Source: Synechococcus sp. RS9909 (GTDB lineage: Bacteria > Cyanobacteriota > Cyanobacteriia > PCC-6307 > Cyanobiaceae). Taken from it: a stretch of 64,000 nucleotides of DNA. Positions within the stretch are counted from its first letter, which is position 1; the number at the start of each line of letters is the position of its first letter. The stretch lies in assembly GCF_014279595.1 (NCBI RefSeq), contig NZ_CP047943.1, forward strand, positions 1,488,001 through 1,552,000, given 5' to 3'. The notes below the pieces were generated by a model. The model made no database searches. It had not been told where the DNA came from and saw only the letters and a list, made by a program, of their open reading frames with translations. This document shows, one piece after another, positions 17,549 through 27,846 of this stretch. The position numbers and the translations under genes were made by a program.

Positions 17549-18084
17549 CAGAGCACCGGTTCAATCGCACGCACGAGCAGCTGAATCGGGCCGGAGCGGA
17601 AGCCGGGGTTCTCCCGGCCATCCTCGGCAAAACGGGAATGGAGCAACTGGAGCCGGGTCACTCCCGAGGCATCAAAACGCACCGGCAGGGTCACGGGCTT
17701 GGCCCGGACCACGGGCTTGAGATCAGCCAAGGGAATCACCGTGGTGGTGGTTCCCTCAGCCTGGGTCGGTAGCGAAGCCACCCAACGCAGCCCGCCCGGG
17801 ATCAGGTCGGTGAGGCCCAACACACCATCGCGGCAAGCAACGGCCAGCTTGAGGGTGCGACCAGCTCCGTCCACCACGATCCGCACCCCCTGGGCAGCGG
17901 ACCAATCCAACGGCGGACGGAACACCGGAGAGCGGCAGCTCACAAAGCCGCCACCCTCAGCCACCAGCTCCCCCTCGAGCCAGAGGCCCTCGGGGCTGTA
18001 GCGGCAGCCTGCCCTGCTGGACCCGCCCATGATCGTGTCATTGAGGCAGGTCCAATCCGCAAGTCGCACAGACAAGGACGCCAA
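17548..18084 (-). CDS. CIA30-like (complex I intermediate-associated) domain protein
   Basis: 178 residues. The segment WTCLNDTIMGGSSRAGCRY near the N terminus and the jelly-roll strand pattern that follows match the CIA30/NDUFAF1 family (Asn-Asp-x-x-Met-Gly-Gly). In mitochondria this domain assists complex I assembly; in cyanobacteria related proteins are often simply annotated as CIA30 family and the role is not settled. The start is TTG 18084, just 3 bases after the upstream stop; GTG 18069 is an alternative. Coupled to the 129-residue gene downstream. Confidence 0.75.
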   Translation of the reverse strand: MASLSVRLADWTCLNDTIMGGSSRAGCRYSPEGLWLEGELVAEGGGFVSCRSPVFRPPLDWSAAQGVRIVVDGAGRTLKLAVACRDGVLGLTDLIPGGLRWVASLPTQAEGTTTTVIPLADLKPVVRAKPVTLPVRFDASGVTRLQLLHSRFAEDGRENPGFRSGPIQLLVRAIEPVL

Positions 18085-18087
18085 GCC

Positions 18088-18657
18088 TCAGTCGACCACG
18101 ACAGCTTCGAACACCACCAGATCGTTGTTCTTCAGGGCTTCGGCGACGGCGTTACCAACGGAAATCGCCCGGATGCGCGCGTTGATCACGTTGAGCGCAG
18201 CGTTCGGATTGACGTTACTGGGCAAGGTGCCGAGCACATCGCCGAGGCTGAGCTGGCCGATGGCGATCACGGGCTGCTTGGCGATCTTGCCGGCCACGAA
18301 GTAGTCACTGAGCGCCACGATCCCGGCGGGAGTCGCCGTTTTGGTGGCGAGGGCCAGGTTGGTGAGGCGGGTGGCGATGGAGGAGCAGCGCTTCTTCACC
18401 GAAACGCCTCCCTGGGGAGCGTTCACCAGGGCCACGGGGTAGGAGCCGGAACCCGCCAACGGTGCGATCGTGCTGGGGTTGATCGCCACACCATCAGCGG
18501 GGCGGGGCATGGGACCGAGACCCACCACATAGTTCTTACCCGCCTTGAGGCACTGGAAGGCAAAAATCGATTGGCTCTTGGCCTCAGCCATCGGCGCACC
18601 GAAAGCGAAAGCCGAGAGGGAGAGAGCGCCAGCGGTGGCAGCGAGGCGTTGCAGCAT
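18088..18657 (-). CDS. Exported protein of unknown function
   Basis: 189 residues from ATG 18657, with a signal peptide (MLQRLAATAGALSLSAFAFG, cleavage after AEA near residue 26). The mature protein has two cysteines (FQCLKAG and KKRCSS) and a repetitive Ala/Val/Ile-rich C-terminal half (ALNVINARIRAISVGNAVAEALKNNDLVV). I see no catalytic motif. The frame opens to 18714 but the extension would place charged residues before the signal core. It lies between pgl and the CIA30 gene in one run. Confidence 0.65.
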   Translation of the reverse strand: MLQRLAATAGALSLSAFAFGAPMAEAKSQSIFAFQCLKAGKNYVVGLGPMPRPADGVAINPSTIAPLAGSGSYPVALVNAPQGGVSVKKRCSSIATRLTNLALATKTATPAGIVALSDYFVAGKIAKQPVIAIGQLSLGDVLGTLPSNVNPNAALNVINARIRAISVGNAVAEALKNNDLVVFEAVVVD

Positions 18658-18682
18658 TGGAGGGAGGAGTAACGGGCCGAGC

Positions 18683-19399
18683 TTAAGGTGTTCCCAAGGC
18701 CGCTTCATCGGCAAGGATGATCAACTCGCCGGCCGGTTGCACCAGGCGAGCCGGGGTGCGCTCAGGTGACTCGCCGGGATCGAGCAAGCGACTGAGGGCC
18801 TGACGCTTGCCCTCACCGCTCACGAGGAACACCACCTGACGGGCGGCGCTGAGCACAGGAGCGGTGAGGGTGATCCGATCCAGGCCTTTGCCTCGACCGA
18901 TCGTGGTCCAGCGGTCGCGCACCAACGGGGCCTCCGTGCCCGGGAACAGCGAGGCGGTGTGACCGTCATCGCCCAGACCGAGCAACATCAGATCAAACAC
19001 CGGCGGCGCCCCACAGCACAGGCGCGACACAAGGTCGGCGAAGGCATCGGCACTGGCCTCGGCCGACGCCAGCTCCACCGTCGGTACGGGATGGAAACAG
19101 GCGCGTGCACCCGGCTGCCCCGGCTTCAGGAGCGTATTGCGCAGCATCCGGGCGTTGCTGGAGGCATCATCGGCGGCGACCCAACGTTCGTCGCCGAGCA
19201 ACACATCCACCCGATCCCAGGGCAGATGCTCATGGCCGAGCAGCTCGTAGGCCCTGGCCGGTGTGGTGCCTCCAGAGAGGGCAATCTGGGCTCGGTCGCG
19301 CTGATCAAGAGCCAGATCAATCGCCGTGGCGATGTGCTCGGCGGCGCGGCGGGCCAGATCCTGGGAATCCTTGGCCCGCTCGATGCGATAGGAGGTCAT
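18683..19399 (-). CDS. pgl: 6-phosphogluconolactonase
   Basis: Hydrolyses 6-phosphogluconolactone in the oxidative pentose phosphate path. 238 residues, DevB/SOL type: ALSGGTTPARAYELL near residue 41, DVLLGDERWV near 65 and LLGLGDDGHTASLFPG near 140. It follows gnd by 10 bases, so the second and third enzymes of the oxidative branch are co-transcribed. Glucose 6-phosphate dehydrogenase (zwf) is not in the window. Confidence 0.94.
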   Translation of the reverse strand: MTSYRIERAKDSQDLARRAAEHIATAIDLALDQRDRAQIALSGGTTPARAYELLGHEHLPWDRVDVLLGDERWVAADDASSNARMLRNTLLKPGQPGARACFHPVPTVELASAEASADAFADLVSRLCCGAPPVFDLMLLGLGDDGHTASLFPGTEAPLVRDRWTTIGRGKGLDRITLTAPVLSAARQVVFLVSGEGKRQALSRLLDPGESPERTPARLVQPAGELIILADEAALGTP

Positions 19400-19409
19400 C
19401 CGACCAACC

Positions 19410-20828
19410 TCAGTTCAGCCACTCGGTGTGGAAGACACCGTCCTTGTCGACCCGCTCGTAGGTGTGGGAACCGAAGCAATCGCGCATGGCCTGCACCAGG
19501 TTCTGGGGCAAGCGCGAGGTGCGGTAACTGTTGATGTAATCCAGCGTGCTGCTGAGGCAGGGGACGGGGATCCCGGCTTCAGCAGCGCCGGCCACGATCC
19601 GGGCCAGGCCAGGCAAGCGACGGTTCACCTGATCGGCGAACCAGGGGTCAATCAGCAGATTGGGAAGCTGGGGATCAGCATTGAAAGCATCCTGAATGCG
19701 CTTGAGCAGACGGGCGCGAATGATGCAGCCGCCCTTCCAGATCTGGGCGATCGAGGGCATGTGAAGGTTGTAGTTGTGCTCGGCGGAGGCGATGCGCAGC
19801 AGTTCCATCCCCTGGGCATAACTCGCCATGCAGGCCAGCACCATCGCATCCATCAACGGCGCCATGCCATCGGCGGGGCTGCCCATGTCAAAGGGCTTGA
19901 TCGCCGGCCCCTTGAGAAGGGGTTCGGCCTTGATGCGCTGATCCTTCATCGAGCTCATCACGCGACCGTTCAAGGCGGCGTAGATGGTGGGCACGGACGC
20001 GCCCATCTGCAGGGCACTCACGACGGTCCAGAGGCCGGTGCCCTTCTGGCCCGCCTTGTCCTGGATCTTCTCCACCAGGTCACTGCCGTCGTCGGGATCC
20101 TTGGTGCGCAGACACACCTCCGTGATCTCCACCAAATACGAGGACAATTCCTCGGTGCTGTTCCAGTGGGCGAACACTTCCGCCATCGCGCTGCCGCTCA
20201 GGCCACCGACCCGCTTCATCAGGTCGTAGCCCTCCGCCAGGATCTGCTCAATGCCGTACTCGATGCCGTTGTGCACGGTCTTGACGAAATGGCCTGACCC
20301 CCCGGGGCCGATGTAGGTGACGCAGGGCCCGTCTTCCACCTGGGCCGCCATCTTGCACACCAGACTCTCAATGGCGTCGTAGGAGGCCTTGGTGCCACCG
20401 GGCATCATGCTCGGACCTTCGAGAGCACCCTTGGCACCACCGGACACGCCCATGCCGATGAAGCCGAAGCTCTTGCTCTCCAACTCGGCCACCCGTCGCT
20501 CGGTGTCGTGGTATTCGGAGTTGCCACCATCAATCAGCAGATCACCTTCCTCCAGGTAGGGGGAGATCTGCTGAATCACAGCGTCGACCGGGCCACCGGC
20601 CTTCACCATCATCAGAATCCGGCGGGGACGCTCCAGCTTGTTGACGAAATCCTGAAGATCCGTGGCTCCCTGGATGTTGCGGCCAGCCCCTCGCCCGGCG
20701 AGGAACTCCTCTGTTTTGGCGTAGGTGCGGTTGTAAACGACGCTGGAGAAGCCGTTGCGTTCAGCGTTGAGGACGAGATTCTCGCCCATCACACCGAGAC
20801 CGATCAGACCGAAGTGCGCCTTGGACAT
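19410..20828 (-). CDS. gnd: 6-phosphogluconate dehydrogenase, decarboxylating
   Basis: Converts 6-phosphogluconate to ribulose 5-phosphate with NADPH. 472 residues, the long dimeric form. Rossmann motif GLGVMGENLVLN, then LIDGGNSEYHDT, MGVSGGAKGALEGPSMMPGG and FVKTVHNGIEYG with the catalytic Lys, and a late IAQIWKGGCIIR. The product enters the Calvin cycle as the substrate of phosphoribulokinase (prk at 2.6 kb). Confidence 0.97.
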   Translation of the reverse strand: MSKAHFGLIGLGVMGENLVLNAERNGFSSVVYNRTYAKTEEFLAGRGAGRNIQGATDLQDFVNKLERPRRILMMVKAGGPVDAVIQQISPYLEEGDLLIDGGNSEYHDTERRVAELESKSFGFIGMGVSGGAKGALEGPSMMPGGTKASYDAIESLVCKMAAQVEDGPCVTYIGPGGSGHFVKTVHNGIEYGIEQILAEGYDLMKRVGGLSGSAMAEVFAHWNSTEELSSYLVEITEVCLRTKDPDDGSDLVEKIQDKAGQKGTGLWTVVSALQMGASVPTIYAALNGRVMSSMKDQRIKAEPLLKGPAIKPFDMGSPADGMAPLMDAMVLACMASYAQGMELLRIASAEHNYNLHMPSIAQIWKGGCIIRARLLKRIQDAFNADPQLPNLLIDPWFADQVNRRLPGLARIVAGAAEAGIPVPCLSSTLDYINSYRTSRLPQNLVQAMRDCFGSHTYERVDKDGVFHTEWLN

Positions 20829-20894
20829 GGATCCGTGAAGTCATTCACTGGCGTCAGTGTGACCACGACGGAGCGATTCGGCTGCAACCTGCAC

Positions 20895-20933
20895 CACCTC
20901 TGTCAGAAGGAGGTGATCGGCGGCGATCCCGCC
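20895..20933 (-). other. Two short hairpins between glgC and gnd
   Basis: In the 112-base gap, CACCTC (20895-20900) pairs with GAGGTG (20910-20915) and GGCGG (20919-20923) with CCGCC (20929-20933). Neither has a T-run. They may slow transcription or stabilise the end of the glgC message; I cannot assign a function. Confidence 0.3.
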
Positions 20934-20940
20934 GGTGGGA

Positions 20941-22236
20941 TCAGATCACCGTGCCGTCAGGGATGGAGGCATTCTTCACCACCACAACGATGCCGTTGCG
21001 GATGTAGAAACCCAGTTCAGGCCGGTCGGCTTCTTCCACGTGATCCTTGTTGACGATGGTGACGTTGGAGCCGATCCGCGTGTTCTTGTCGAGGATGGCG
21101 CGCTTCACCGTGGTGCCCTGACCCACACCCACCGGAATGCCACCACGCTCCCTGAGAACGGAGCGCTCAGTGGAGGATTCAAAGAAATCAGCCCCCATCA
21201 GCAGCGAGTCCTGGAGCACGACGTCGTTTTCCACACGGCTGCGCACACCCAGCACGCAATGGTGAATACTGCAAGACTTTAGAATAGTGCCCTCGCCGAT
21301 GATCGACTCCGTGATCTGGGCATCCACGAGTTTGCTCGGCGGCAGATAACGGGGCCGGGTGTAAATCGGGAAGTCTTCGTCGTAGAAGCTGAAGGGCGGT
21401 GAGGGTTGCTGGGTCAGGGCCAGGTTGGCCTCATAAAAGGCACCGATCGTGCCGATATCTTCCCAGTAATCATCAAACACATAACTCTTGAGCGTCATGC
21501 CACCTGCCAGGGCCTCAGGAATGACCTCCTTACCAAAATCTTTGTGTTGGGGGTGATCGTTGAGGAGATCGATCAGCGCCTTACGGCTGAACACATAAAT
21601 GCCCATCGAGGCCAGATAGGGCTTCTGCTCAGCCGATTCCGGCGACAAGCCGAAGCGAGAGGTGTCCACAGCCATCTCTTTCAGCGAGTCCCCTTTGGGC
21701 TTCTCCCGGAACTCCTGGATCGTGCCATGGGCATCGGTGCGCATCAGGCCGAATGCCTCCGCCTGCTGGGGATCCACAGGCAGGGCAGCCACGGTGAGGT
21801 CGGCACCCGACTGGCGGTGATGCTCCACGAACAGGCTGTAGTCCATGCGGTAGAGCTGATCTCCGGACAGGATCAGATATTCATCAACATCCCATTCCTG
21901 AAACAGCCATTGATATTTGCGCACCGCATCGGCGGTGCCCTCAAACCAGGACGGGCTCTCGGGTGTCTGTTGCGCCGCCAGCACCTCCACAAACCCCTGG
22001 CCGAAACCTGCACTGAGGTCGTAGGTCTGGGAGAGGTGTCGGTTCAGCGATGCACTGTTGAACTGCGTCAACACATACATCTTGGTGATGTTGGAGTTGA
22101 TGCAGTTGCTGATCGGGATATCGATCAATCGATATTTTCCGGCCAGGGGGACCGCCGGCTTGGCCCTCATCTTGGTGAGCGGGTAGAGGCGGGTTCCAGC
22201 CCCCCCCCCCAGAATGATGGCCAGAACGCGCTTCAT
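20941..22236 (-). CDS. glgC: Glucose-1-phosphate adenylyltransferase
   Basis: Makes ADP-glucose for glycogen, the committed and allosterically controlled step (activated by 3-phosphoglycerate in cyanobacteria). 431 residues from ATG 22236. N-terminal [17 protein letters not shown], then [20 protein letters not shown], the glucose-1-phosphate region with [14 protein letters not shown], and a C-terminal left-handed helix. The GGG of the catalytic loop is written by eleven consecutive G (22200-22210), a slippage-prone site. The frame extends to 22269 but the family begins at MKRVLAI. Confidence 0.97.
   Translation of the reverse strand: MKRVLAIILGGGAGTRLYPLTKMRAKPAVPLAGKYRLIDIPISNCINSNITKMYVLTQFNSASLNRHLSQTYDLSAGFGQGFVEVLAAQQTPESPSWFEGTADAVRKYQWLFQEWDVDEYLILSGDQLYRMDYSLFVEHHRQSGADLTVAALPVDPQQAEAFGLMRTDAHGTIQEFREKPKGDSLKEMAVDTSRFGLSPESAEQKPYLASMGIYVFSRKALIDLLNDHPQHKDFGKEVIPEALAGGMTLKSYVFDDYWEDIGTIGAFYEANLALTQQPSPPFSFYDEDFPIYTRPRYLPPSKLVDAQITESIIGEGTILKSCSIHHCVLGVRSRVENDVVLQDSLLMGADFFESSTERSVLRERGGIPVGVGQGTTVKRAILDKNTRIGSNVTIVNKDHVEEADRPELGFYIRNGIVVVVKNASIPDGTVI
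22200..22210 (-). repeat. 11-base G homopolymer inside glgC
   Basis: Eleven consecutive C on the + strand encode the Gly-Gly-Gly of the nucleotide-binding loop about 11 codons into glgC. A change of one base would shift the frame almost at the start of the protein. Confidence 0.9.
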
Positions 22237-22402
22237 GCCGCCCCCTTCAGATCGGCGTTGCGCGTGCAAACTTACCGGACATTACGCCCTTCAAACCGCC
22301 ATCCGGCGAAGATCGGTCAAGAATGCTGGGAATCAGGTCTGGACTGCAGTGCTGGCCGACCGGACGGGCGAGGTCTCAGGCATCGGGCGAGGTTGAATCC
22401 AG

Positions 22403-23692
22403 CTACAGCTCGAAGATCCGCTCCACCACGCGCAGGGCTTGCTGACGATCCTGACGGGGCTGGGGACTGCGCAACTGGGTCACGGGCGTGTGCAGGATCT
22501 TGTTGATGATGCCCTTGCTGAGGGCTTCCACCACCTTGCGCTCCCGGGCCGAGAAGTCGGGCCCCATGCGGCTGAGCGCTTTCTGCAGTTCATCCGAGCG
22601 GATCTGCTCGAGAGCTGAACGCAGGCGGTTGATCGTGGGAACCGCCTCCAGACTGTCCCACCACTCCAGGAACAGACGCCCCTCCTCATCCAGGAGGCCC
22701 TGGGCTTCACGGGCCACCTGCTGGCGGGCTTCCTGATTGCGCGCCACCACTTCCTGCAGGTCGTCCACATCGAAGGCCTCAACGCCGGCGATGTCAGCCA
22801 CATCCGAGGCGATGTTGCGGGGAACGCCGATGTCGATCAGACGCAGGGAGCTGCGCCGATTCAGCCGTTGCAAGCGAGCGGCATCGATGATCGGATCATC
22901 GGCAGCCGTGCTCGTGAACACCAGGGAACAGGTGCTCAGGCAATGGTCAAGCTCCTCCAGGGTGCGGCACTGGGCCGGCAGCCCGGGGAAGTCGGCGGCG
23001 AGCATCTGGGCCCGTTCACGGGTGCGGTTGAGCAGCACCACACCGGAACACCCCTTGGCCTGCAGGTGCTGCAACAGCAAACGGCTCATGCGGCCGGCAC
23101 CCACCACGGCCACCTGCTCCGACTCGAGGGTGACCAGCTGATCGAGACCGCGGGCCTGGCCGAGCTTCAACTGGGCCAGCTCCACCGCAGCCGAACTGAT
23201 CGACACCGCACCGGTGCCGAGGTTCGTTTCAGTGCGCACCCGCTTGCCGGTGCTGACCGCCTGGGTGAGGAGACGATTGAGGATCGGACCGATCGATTTG
23301 TGTTCCTGGCCCAGGCGCATCATCTTCTTCACCTGGGAGAGGATCTGGCCTTCGCCCAGCACCAGACTGTCGAGCCCGGCGGACACCCGCAGCAGGTGGG
23401 CGACAGCGTCCTGATGGTGATACGTGAAGAGATGGGGGGTGAGGTCATCGGTCGGCAGACCGGAATGGCCGCTGAGAAACTCACGCACGGCGGACATGCC
23501 CAGCTCGGGATGCTGCACCAGGGTGTAGATCTCAAGCCGGTTGCAGGTGCTGAGAATCGACGCCTCGAGCACCTGCTCATGGTCACGCAGGGTCTGGAGC
23601 GAGGACTCCATCGTCTGCTCCGGGATGCTGAGCTTCTCCCGGACTTCAACGGGTGCCGTGCGATGACTGAGGCCGACGACGGCAATGTGCAT
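22403..23692 (-). CDS. hemA: Glutamyl-tRNA reductase
   Basis: Reduces glutamyl-tRNA to glutamate 1-semialdehyde, the first committed step to heme, chlorophyll and bilins. 429 residues. Nucleophile Cys50 lies in STCNRLEIY; GEGQILSQVK and the NADPH-binding VVGAGRMSRLLL follow, and a C-terminal dimerisation helix closes it. It follows glpX by 34 bases and precedes glgC by 166. Pigment genes chlP, pcyA and apcF lie elsewhere in the window, so the pathway is spread out. Confidence 0.97.
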   Translation of the reverse strand: MHIAVVGLSHRTAPVEVREKLSIPEQTMESSLQTLRDHEQVLEASILSTCNRLEIYTLVQHPELGMSAVREFLSGHSGLPTDDLTPHLFTYHHQDAVAHLLRVSAGLDSLVLGEGQILSQVKKMMRLGQEHKSIGPILNRLLTQAVSTGKRVRTETNLGTGAVSISSAAVELAQLKLGQARGLDQLVTLESEQVAVVGAGRMSRLLLQHLQAKGCSGVVLLNRTRERAQMLAADFPGLPAQCRTLEELDHCLSTCSLVFTSTAADDPIIDAARLQRLNRRSSLRLIDIGVPRNIASDVADIAGVEAFDVDDLQEVVARNQEARQQVAREAQGLLDEEGRLFLEWWDSLEAVPTINRLRSALEQIRSDELQKALSRMGPDFSARERKVVEALSKGIINKILHTPVTQLRSPQPRQDRQQALRVVERIFEL

Positions 23693-23726
23693 GGAGTGAA
23701 ACCCTCGAATCCAGACGAAACGGTGA

Positions 23727-24731
23727 TCAGCTCAGAGCGATGCTCTGGGCGCCGTCCTTGATGTGCACCGTGTTGGTGAAGCGGCAGGTGTTGTCGAGAT
23801 TGCTGATCACCAGGCTGCTGGTGCGGGTGCAGTCCTTCTCGAACTTAACGCCGTGGAACAGGAGGCCGTCGGTGATGCCGCTGCCGGCGAACACCACATG
23901 CTCACCGGAGGCGAGCTCCTCGGCTTCATAGATCTTGTCGGGGTCGCTGATGCCCATCTCGGCCAGGCGGGCCAGGTTGCCCTCCTTGGTGAGATCGGCC
24001 CACTCCTTGGTTTGGGCGACGGCGGGGTCGTAGACGAGCTGGCCCTGAAAGTGACCGCCGAGGGCGCGCATGGCAGCCGCGGAGATCACCCCCTCGGGGG
24101 CGGCGCCGATGCCCATCAGGCAGTGGGTGCCAGTGCCGGCGAAGCCACAGGCGATGGCCGCTTGCACATCACCATCGGAGATGGGCTGCACACGGGCGCC
24201 GGTGGCGCGGATCTCAGCGATCAGATCCTTGTGGCGGGCCCGATCCATCACCACGATCGTGAGCTCGCTCACCGCCAGGCCGAGGCACTCGCTGAGGATC
24301 TTGATGTTTTCGGTGGCCGACTTGCGGATGTCCACCTTGCCCTTGGCGGCCGGAGGAGCAGCCAGCTTCTTCATATAGAAGTCGGGAGCATTGAACAGAC
24401 CACCGCGATCGGAAGCCGCGAGCACGGCCATCGAACCGCGCTGGTTGTTGGCGCAGAGGTTGGTGCCTTCGCAGGGGTCAACGGCGAAGTCGACACCGGG
24501 GCCCGTTCCGCTGCCCACTTCTTCACCGATGTAGAGCATCGGCGCTTCGTCACGCTCGCCTTCCCCGATCACGATCCGGCCCTGCATCTGGATCTGGCCC
24601 ATGCGCTGCCGCATGGCCTCCACAGCAGCGGCATCGGCTTCATCCTTCTTGCCGAGACCGGTGAGGCGAGCGGAGGCGATGGCCGCCTGCTCCACGACCT
24701 CGAGTATTTCCTGGATGAGAGTGCGATCCAC
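23727..24731 (-). CDS. glpX: Fructose-1,6/sedoheptulose-1,7-bisphosphatase, class II
   Basis: Dual bisphosphatase of the cyanobacterial Calvin cycle. 334 residues of the GlpX type: [20 protein letters not shown] (metal-binding acids), AVDPCEGTN and GIGAAPEGV. It starts a leftward run with hemA and diverges from rpe across 189 bases, so the two Calvin cycle genes share a promoter region. Confidence 0.96.
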   Translation of the reverse strand: MDRTLIQEILEVVEQAAIASARLTGLGKKDEADAAAVEAMRQRMGQIQMQGRIVIGEGERDEAPMLYIGEEVGSGTGPGVDFAVDPCEGTNLCANNQRGSMAVLAASDRGGLFNAPDFYMKKLAAPPAAKGKVDIRKSATENIKILSECLGLAVSELTIVVMDRARHKDLIAEIRATGARVQPISDGDVQAAIACGFAGTGTHCLMGIGAAPEGVISAAAMRALGGHFQGQLVYDPAVAQTKEWADLTKEGNLARLAEMGISDPDKIYEAEELASGEHVVFAGSGITDGLLFHGVKFEKDCTRTSSLVISNLDNTCRFTNTVHIKDGAQSIALS

Positions 24732-24889
24732 GGGTGTGCGGCGTTGGGGACGATTGCAGCGAACTGAGAGCGGTGCGGACCGGTCTGGGACTCGCCGAGA
24801 GCATCGGCAGGCCTGGGCCAGGGGCGCGATGCCGCAGGGCTTTCCAGCTCTTGAGCGCGGCTCACTGTATCAGTGGCATCAGCGCTTCC

Positions 24890-24895
24890 TACAAT
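24890..24895 (+). promoter_or_regulatory. Possible -10 element of rpe
   Basis: TACAAT sits 25 bases before the rpe ATG, a spacing that would give a 5' leader of about 20 bases. No convincing -35 hexamer precedes it. The rest of the 24732-24920 gap shows no other feature. Confidence 0.4.
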
Positions 24896-24920
24896 CGCCG
24901 CGCACTCCCGCGGACCCTTC

Positions 24921-25604
24921 ATGAGCACCAAGCCCCTGGTGATCTCCCCGTCGATCCTCTCGGCCGATTTCGCCCGCCTCGGCGAGGAGGTGAAAGCGGT
25001 GGATCAGGCCGGTGCCGACTGGATCCACGTTGACGTGATGGATGGTCGCTTCGTGCCGAACATCACAATCGGCCCGTTGATCGTGGAAGCCCTCCGCCCG
25101 GTGACCCAGAAACCTCTGGATGTGCACCTGATGATCGTGGAGCCCGAGAAGTACGTGCCCGATTTCGCGAAAGCGGGAGCCGACATCATCTCGGTGCAGG
25201 TCGAGGCCTGCCCGCACCTGCACCGCAACCTGGCGCAGATCAAGGATCTCGGCAAACAGGCTGGTGCTGTGCTCAACCCCAGCACCCCACTCGACACCCT
25301 GGAGTATTGCCTTGAGCTCTGCGATCTGGTGCTGATCATGAGCGTGAACCCCGGCTTCGGTGGTCAGAGCTTCATCGACAACCAGGTGCAGAAGATCCGA
25401 GATCTGCGTCGCATGTGCGAGGCCAAAGGTCTCGATCCCTGGATCGAAGTGGATGGTGGCGTTAAAGGAGCCAACGCCTGGAAGGTGATCGAGGCAGGGG
25501 CCAATGCGATTGTGAGTGGCTCCGGCGTGTTCAATCAGCCCGATTACGCCGCCGCCATCGAGGGCATCCGCAACAGCAAGCGCCCGGAAGGTGTTCTCGT
25601 TTGA
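24921..25604 (+). CDS. rpe: Ribulose-phosphate 3-epimerase
   Basis: Interconverts ribulose 5-phosphate and xylulose 5-phosphate in the Calvin and pentose phosphate cycles. 227 residues, TIM barrel: [23 protein letters not shown] (metal ligands His and Asp), [18 protein letters not shown] and [14 protein letters not shown] 24921 gives the family N terminus; the frame is open to 24873. A strong terminator follows. Confidence 0.97.
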   Translation: MSTKPLVISPSILSADFARLGEEVKAVDQAGADWIHVDVMDGRFVPNITIGPLIVEALRPVTQKPLDVHLMIVEPEKYVPDFAKAGADIISVQVEACPHLHRNLAQIKDLGKQAGAVLNPSTPLDTLEYCLELCDLVLIMSVNPGFGGQSFIDNQVQKIRDLRRMCEAKGLDPWIEVDGGVKGANAWKVIEAGANAIVSGSGVFNQPDYAAAIEGIRNSKRPEGVLV

Positions 25605-25634
25605 TCAAGACTGCATCACGATCACGAAGGAGAG

Positions 25635-25658
25635 GCCCCGCCAAGGCGGGGCTTTTTT
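25635..25658 (+). terminator. Rho-independent terminator of rpe
   Basis: GCCCCGCC (25635-25642) and GGCGGGGC (25645-25652) form a perfect 8-bp stem with a two-base AA spacer, followed by six T. It lies 30 bases after the rpe stop and separates it from the opposing ccsA. Confidence 0.95.
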
Positions 25659-25673
25659 GATGGATCGATCCGA

Positions 25674-26657
25674 TCAGCTCTCGAAGAACCAGCCATAGCT
25701 GTGCAGGCCGATTCCCAGCAGGTTCACGCCGATGTAGCAGACCACAATCACCACCAGTCCGGCAGAGGCCACCAGGGCAGGCCGACGGCCCTGCCAGCCG
25801 CGGCTGAGGCGCGTGTGCAGATAGGCGGCGTACACCAGCCAGCAGATCAGAGCCCAGGTTTCCTTCGGATCCCAGCTCCACCAGCTCCCCCAGGCTTCAT
25901 TGGCCCACACGGCGCCACTGATGATGCCCACGGTGAGCAGCAGGAAGCCCACGGTGATCGTGCGATAGCTGAGGCTGTCGAGCTGCTCAGCTCGGGAAAA
26001 CTGCACCGGCGAGAGCTGCAAGGACGCGGTGGACTCAGGCTCCAGGCTGGGTCCGGTCAGCGCCGCACGACGAAAGCCACCGCTGCCGATCGAACTGCTG
26101 CGCAATTCCAGGGCATTGCCCCGATCGATCACGAGCACAGCAATCGACAGCAGGGAGCCCACCAACAGGGCGGCGTAGCTGACCATGATCACGCTCACGT
26201 GCATAACCAACCAGCTCGATCTCAGGGCCGGCACCAAGGGCGATGCCTCCTGCAGACGATCGGGCAGGGCAAAGCTGGCGAAGGCAATGCAGCCCAGACC
26301 CATCGGCGTGGCGGCAGCCGCCACCAGGGGCGAGGCCCAGGCCCTCTCCACCAGCAGCTGGGTGAGGGTGCAGGCCCAGGCGAGGAAGCAGAGGGATTCG
26401 TAGAGATTGCTGATCGGGAAGTGGCCCGACTGCCACCAACGCAACACCAGCTGGGCGGTGAAGGCCAGGTTCGCCAACGCCACCAGGGTGCGCACGGAAC
26501 TGGAGCTCTCCCCGGTGGAGAGGGCCCAGAAGGCCCAGGGCAGTGCGAGCAATAACAACGCGAACGCGATCAACCCCAGCAGCAGCACGGGCTCAGACAG
26601 GGCGGTGTCCAGGAAGGGCGTCAACGCGGAGAACACGAGAGCTGGGGAAGGGATCAT
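25674..26657 (-). CDS. ccsA: Cytochrome c biogenesis protein CcsA (heme handling)
   Basis: Membrane half of the system II cytochrome c synthase that delivers heme across the thylakoid/plasma membrane. 327 residues, about eight hydrophobic helices. The tryptophan-rich heme-handling motif [13 protein letters not shown] is near residue 260, followed by conserved His in [10 protein letters not shown] start at ATG 26657; the frame is open to 26711 with a Cys-rich extension that looks spurious. It is the last gene of the Lpt run. Its partner Ccs1 is not here. Confidence 0.92.
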   Translation of the reverse strand: MIPSPALVFSALTPFLDTALSEPVLLLGLIAFALLLLALPWAFWALSTGESSSSVRTLVALANLAFTAQLVLRWWQSGHFPISNLYESLCFLAWACTLTQLLVERAWASPLVAAAATPMGLGCIAFASFALPDRLQEASPLVPALRSSWLVMHVSVIMVSYAALLVGSLLSIAVLVIDRGNALELRSSSIGSGGFRRAALTGPSLEPESTASLQLSPVQFSRAEQLDSLSYRTITVGFLLLTVGIISGAVWANEAWGSWWSWDPKETWALICWLVYAAYLHTRLSRGWQGRRPALVASAGLVVIVVCYIGVNLLGIGLHSYGWFFES

Positions 26658-26679
26658 CGGCCGATTCTGACGTTCGGAT

Positions 26680-27846
26680 TCAGCGGCTGGCCTGCCGCAG
26701 CAGCAGGCCACCGCCGGCGAGGGAGATCAACACGGGCGCCCAGGCAGCCACCACCGGGGGGAGGGTGCCTTTGACGCCAAGGGAACTGAAACTGAAGCTC
26801 AGCACGTAGTACACCAGAATCAGCACCACACTGATGCCGAAGCCCTGGCTGCGACTGGTGCGGCCATTCGGCTTCGCCCCGAGGCTGCTGCCGATCAGAC
26901 CGAAAACCAGACAGGCCATCGGCAGGGTGAACTTCTCCTGAATGCGCACGCGCATCCGCCGCGCTTCCTTGCGATCGCCGGCTTCATCGAGCATGCGCTC
27001 AGCTTCGATCGCCTCGGCCACCGTCATGTTGTTGGCATCCTTCGGCAACTTGGCGATCCGGATCGGTGCGGCACTGAGCGGATAGAGATAGCGATCGAAA
27101 TCGGCCGAGGTCACGCTGCCGGAGGGAGACAGGGTGAGGATCTGGCCATCGAGGAACTCCCACTTGCTCTCACGCTCGTTCCAGCGAGCCTCATCGGCCA
27201 CCAACATCTGGGTGAAACCGAGACGGGAGAAATCGAGCACCGTGACGCCACTCATGACCCCCTCGTTGAACTTTTTGGCATAGAACAACTGGGCCAGCCC
27301 GGTCTCCGATTCACCATCACCGGCCACCAGGCGCCCGAAGCGGGAATAAATGATGTTGTTCCCCTTCTCGGTTGACACGGAGCGGCCCAGCGCCCGCTGC
27401 AGCGTGATCTCCGCCGAGAGGCTGGTGCGGGGCACGATCACATCGTTGAAGACGAAGGTGAGGCCCGTCATCACCAGCGCGAGGGCCAGGGCCGGCGCAA
27501 TCATCCGTGTGGCACTGATGCCAACGCTGCGCAAGGCCGTCAGTTCACTGTTCGCCGACAGGCGGCTGTAGGCCAGCAGGGTGGCCATCAACGTGGCCAT
27601 CGGGAAGGAGATCACCAGAAAGCTGGGCAGGCGCAGCAACAACACCTGCACGGCGATGCCCACGGGCAGGCCCGACTCCACGATCCGGCGGACCAGCTCA
27701 AACATCACCCCCACCGAGAGGGAGACCACAGTGAAGGCCGCGATCGCGAAGAGAAGGGGCCCGATCAGCTCACCGAGAAGCCAGCGATCCAGCAGAGGAA
27801 TGCGCCTGCACCAGCTGCCAACGCGCGCCATCATCCGTTGGATCAC
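26680..27846 (-). CDS. LPS export permease LptF/LptG family
   Basis: 388 residues of the YjgP/YjgQ family: N-terminal helices ([21 protein letters not shown]), a central soluble beta-jellyroll (residues about 130-270) and three C-terminal helices. It should form the inner-membrane channel with LptB that extracts lipopolysaccharide. Cyanobacteria often have a single such gene; whether it is LptF or LptG cannot be told here. The start overlaps the lptB stop by four bases. Confidence 0.88.
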   Translation of the reverse strand: MIQRMMARVGSWCRRIPLLDRWLLGELIGPLLFAIAAFTVVSLSVGVMFELVRRIVESGLPVGIAVQVLLLRLPSFLVISFPMATLMATLLAYSRLSANSELTALRSVGISATRMIAPALALALVMTGLTFVFNDVIVPRTSLSAEITLQRALGRSVSTEKGNNIIYSRFGRLVAGDGESETGLAQLFYAKKFNEGVMSGVTVLDFSRLGFTQMLVADEARWNERESKWEFLDGQILTLSPSGSVTSADFDRYLYPLSAAPIRIAKLPKDANNMTVAEAIEAERMLDEAGDRKEARRMRVRIQEKFTLPMACLVFGLIGSSLGAKPNGRTSRSQGFGISVVLILVYYVLSFSFSSLGVKGTLPPVVAAWAPVLISLAGGGLLLRQASR

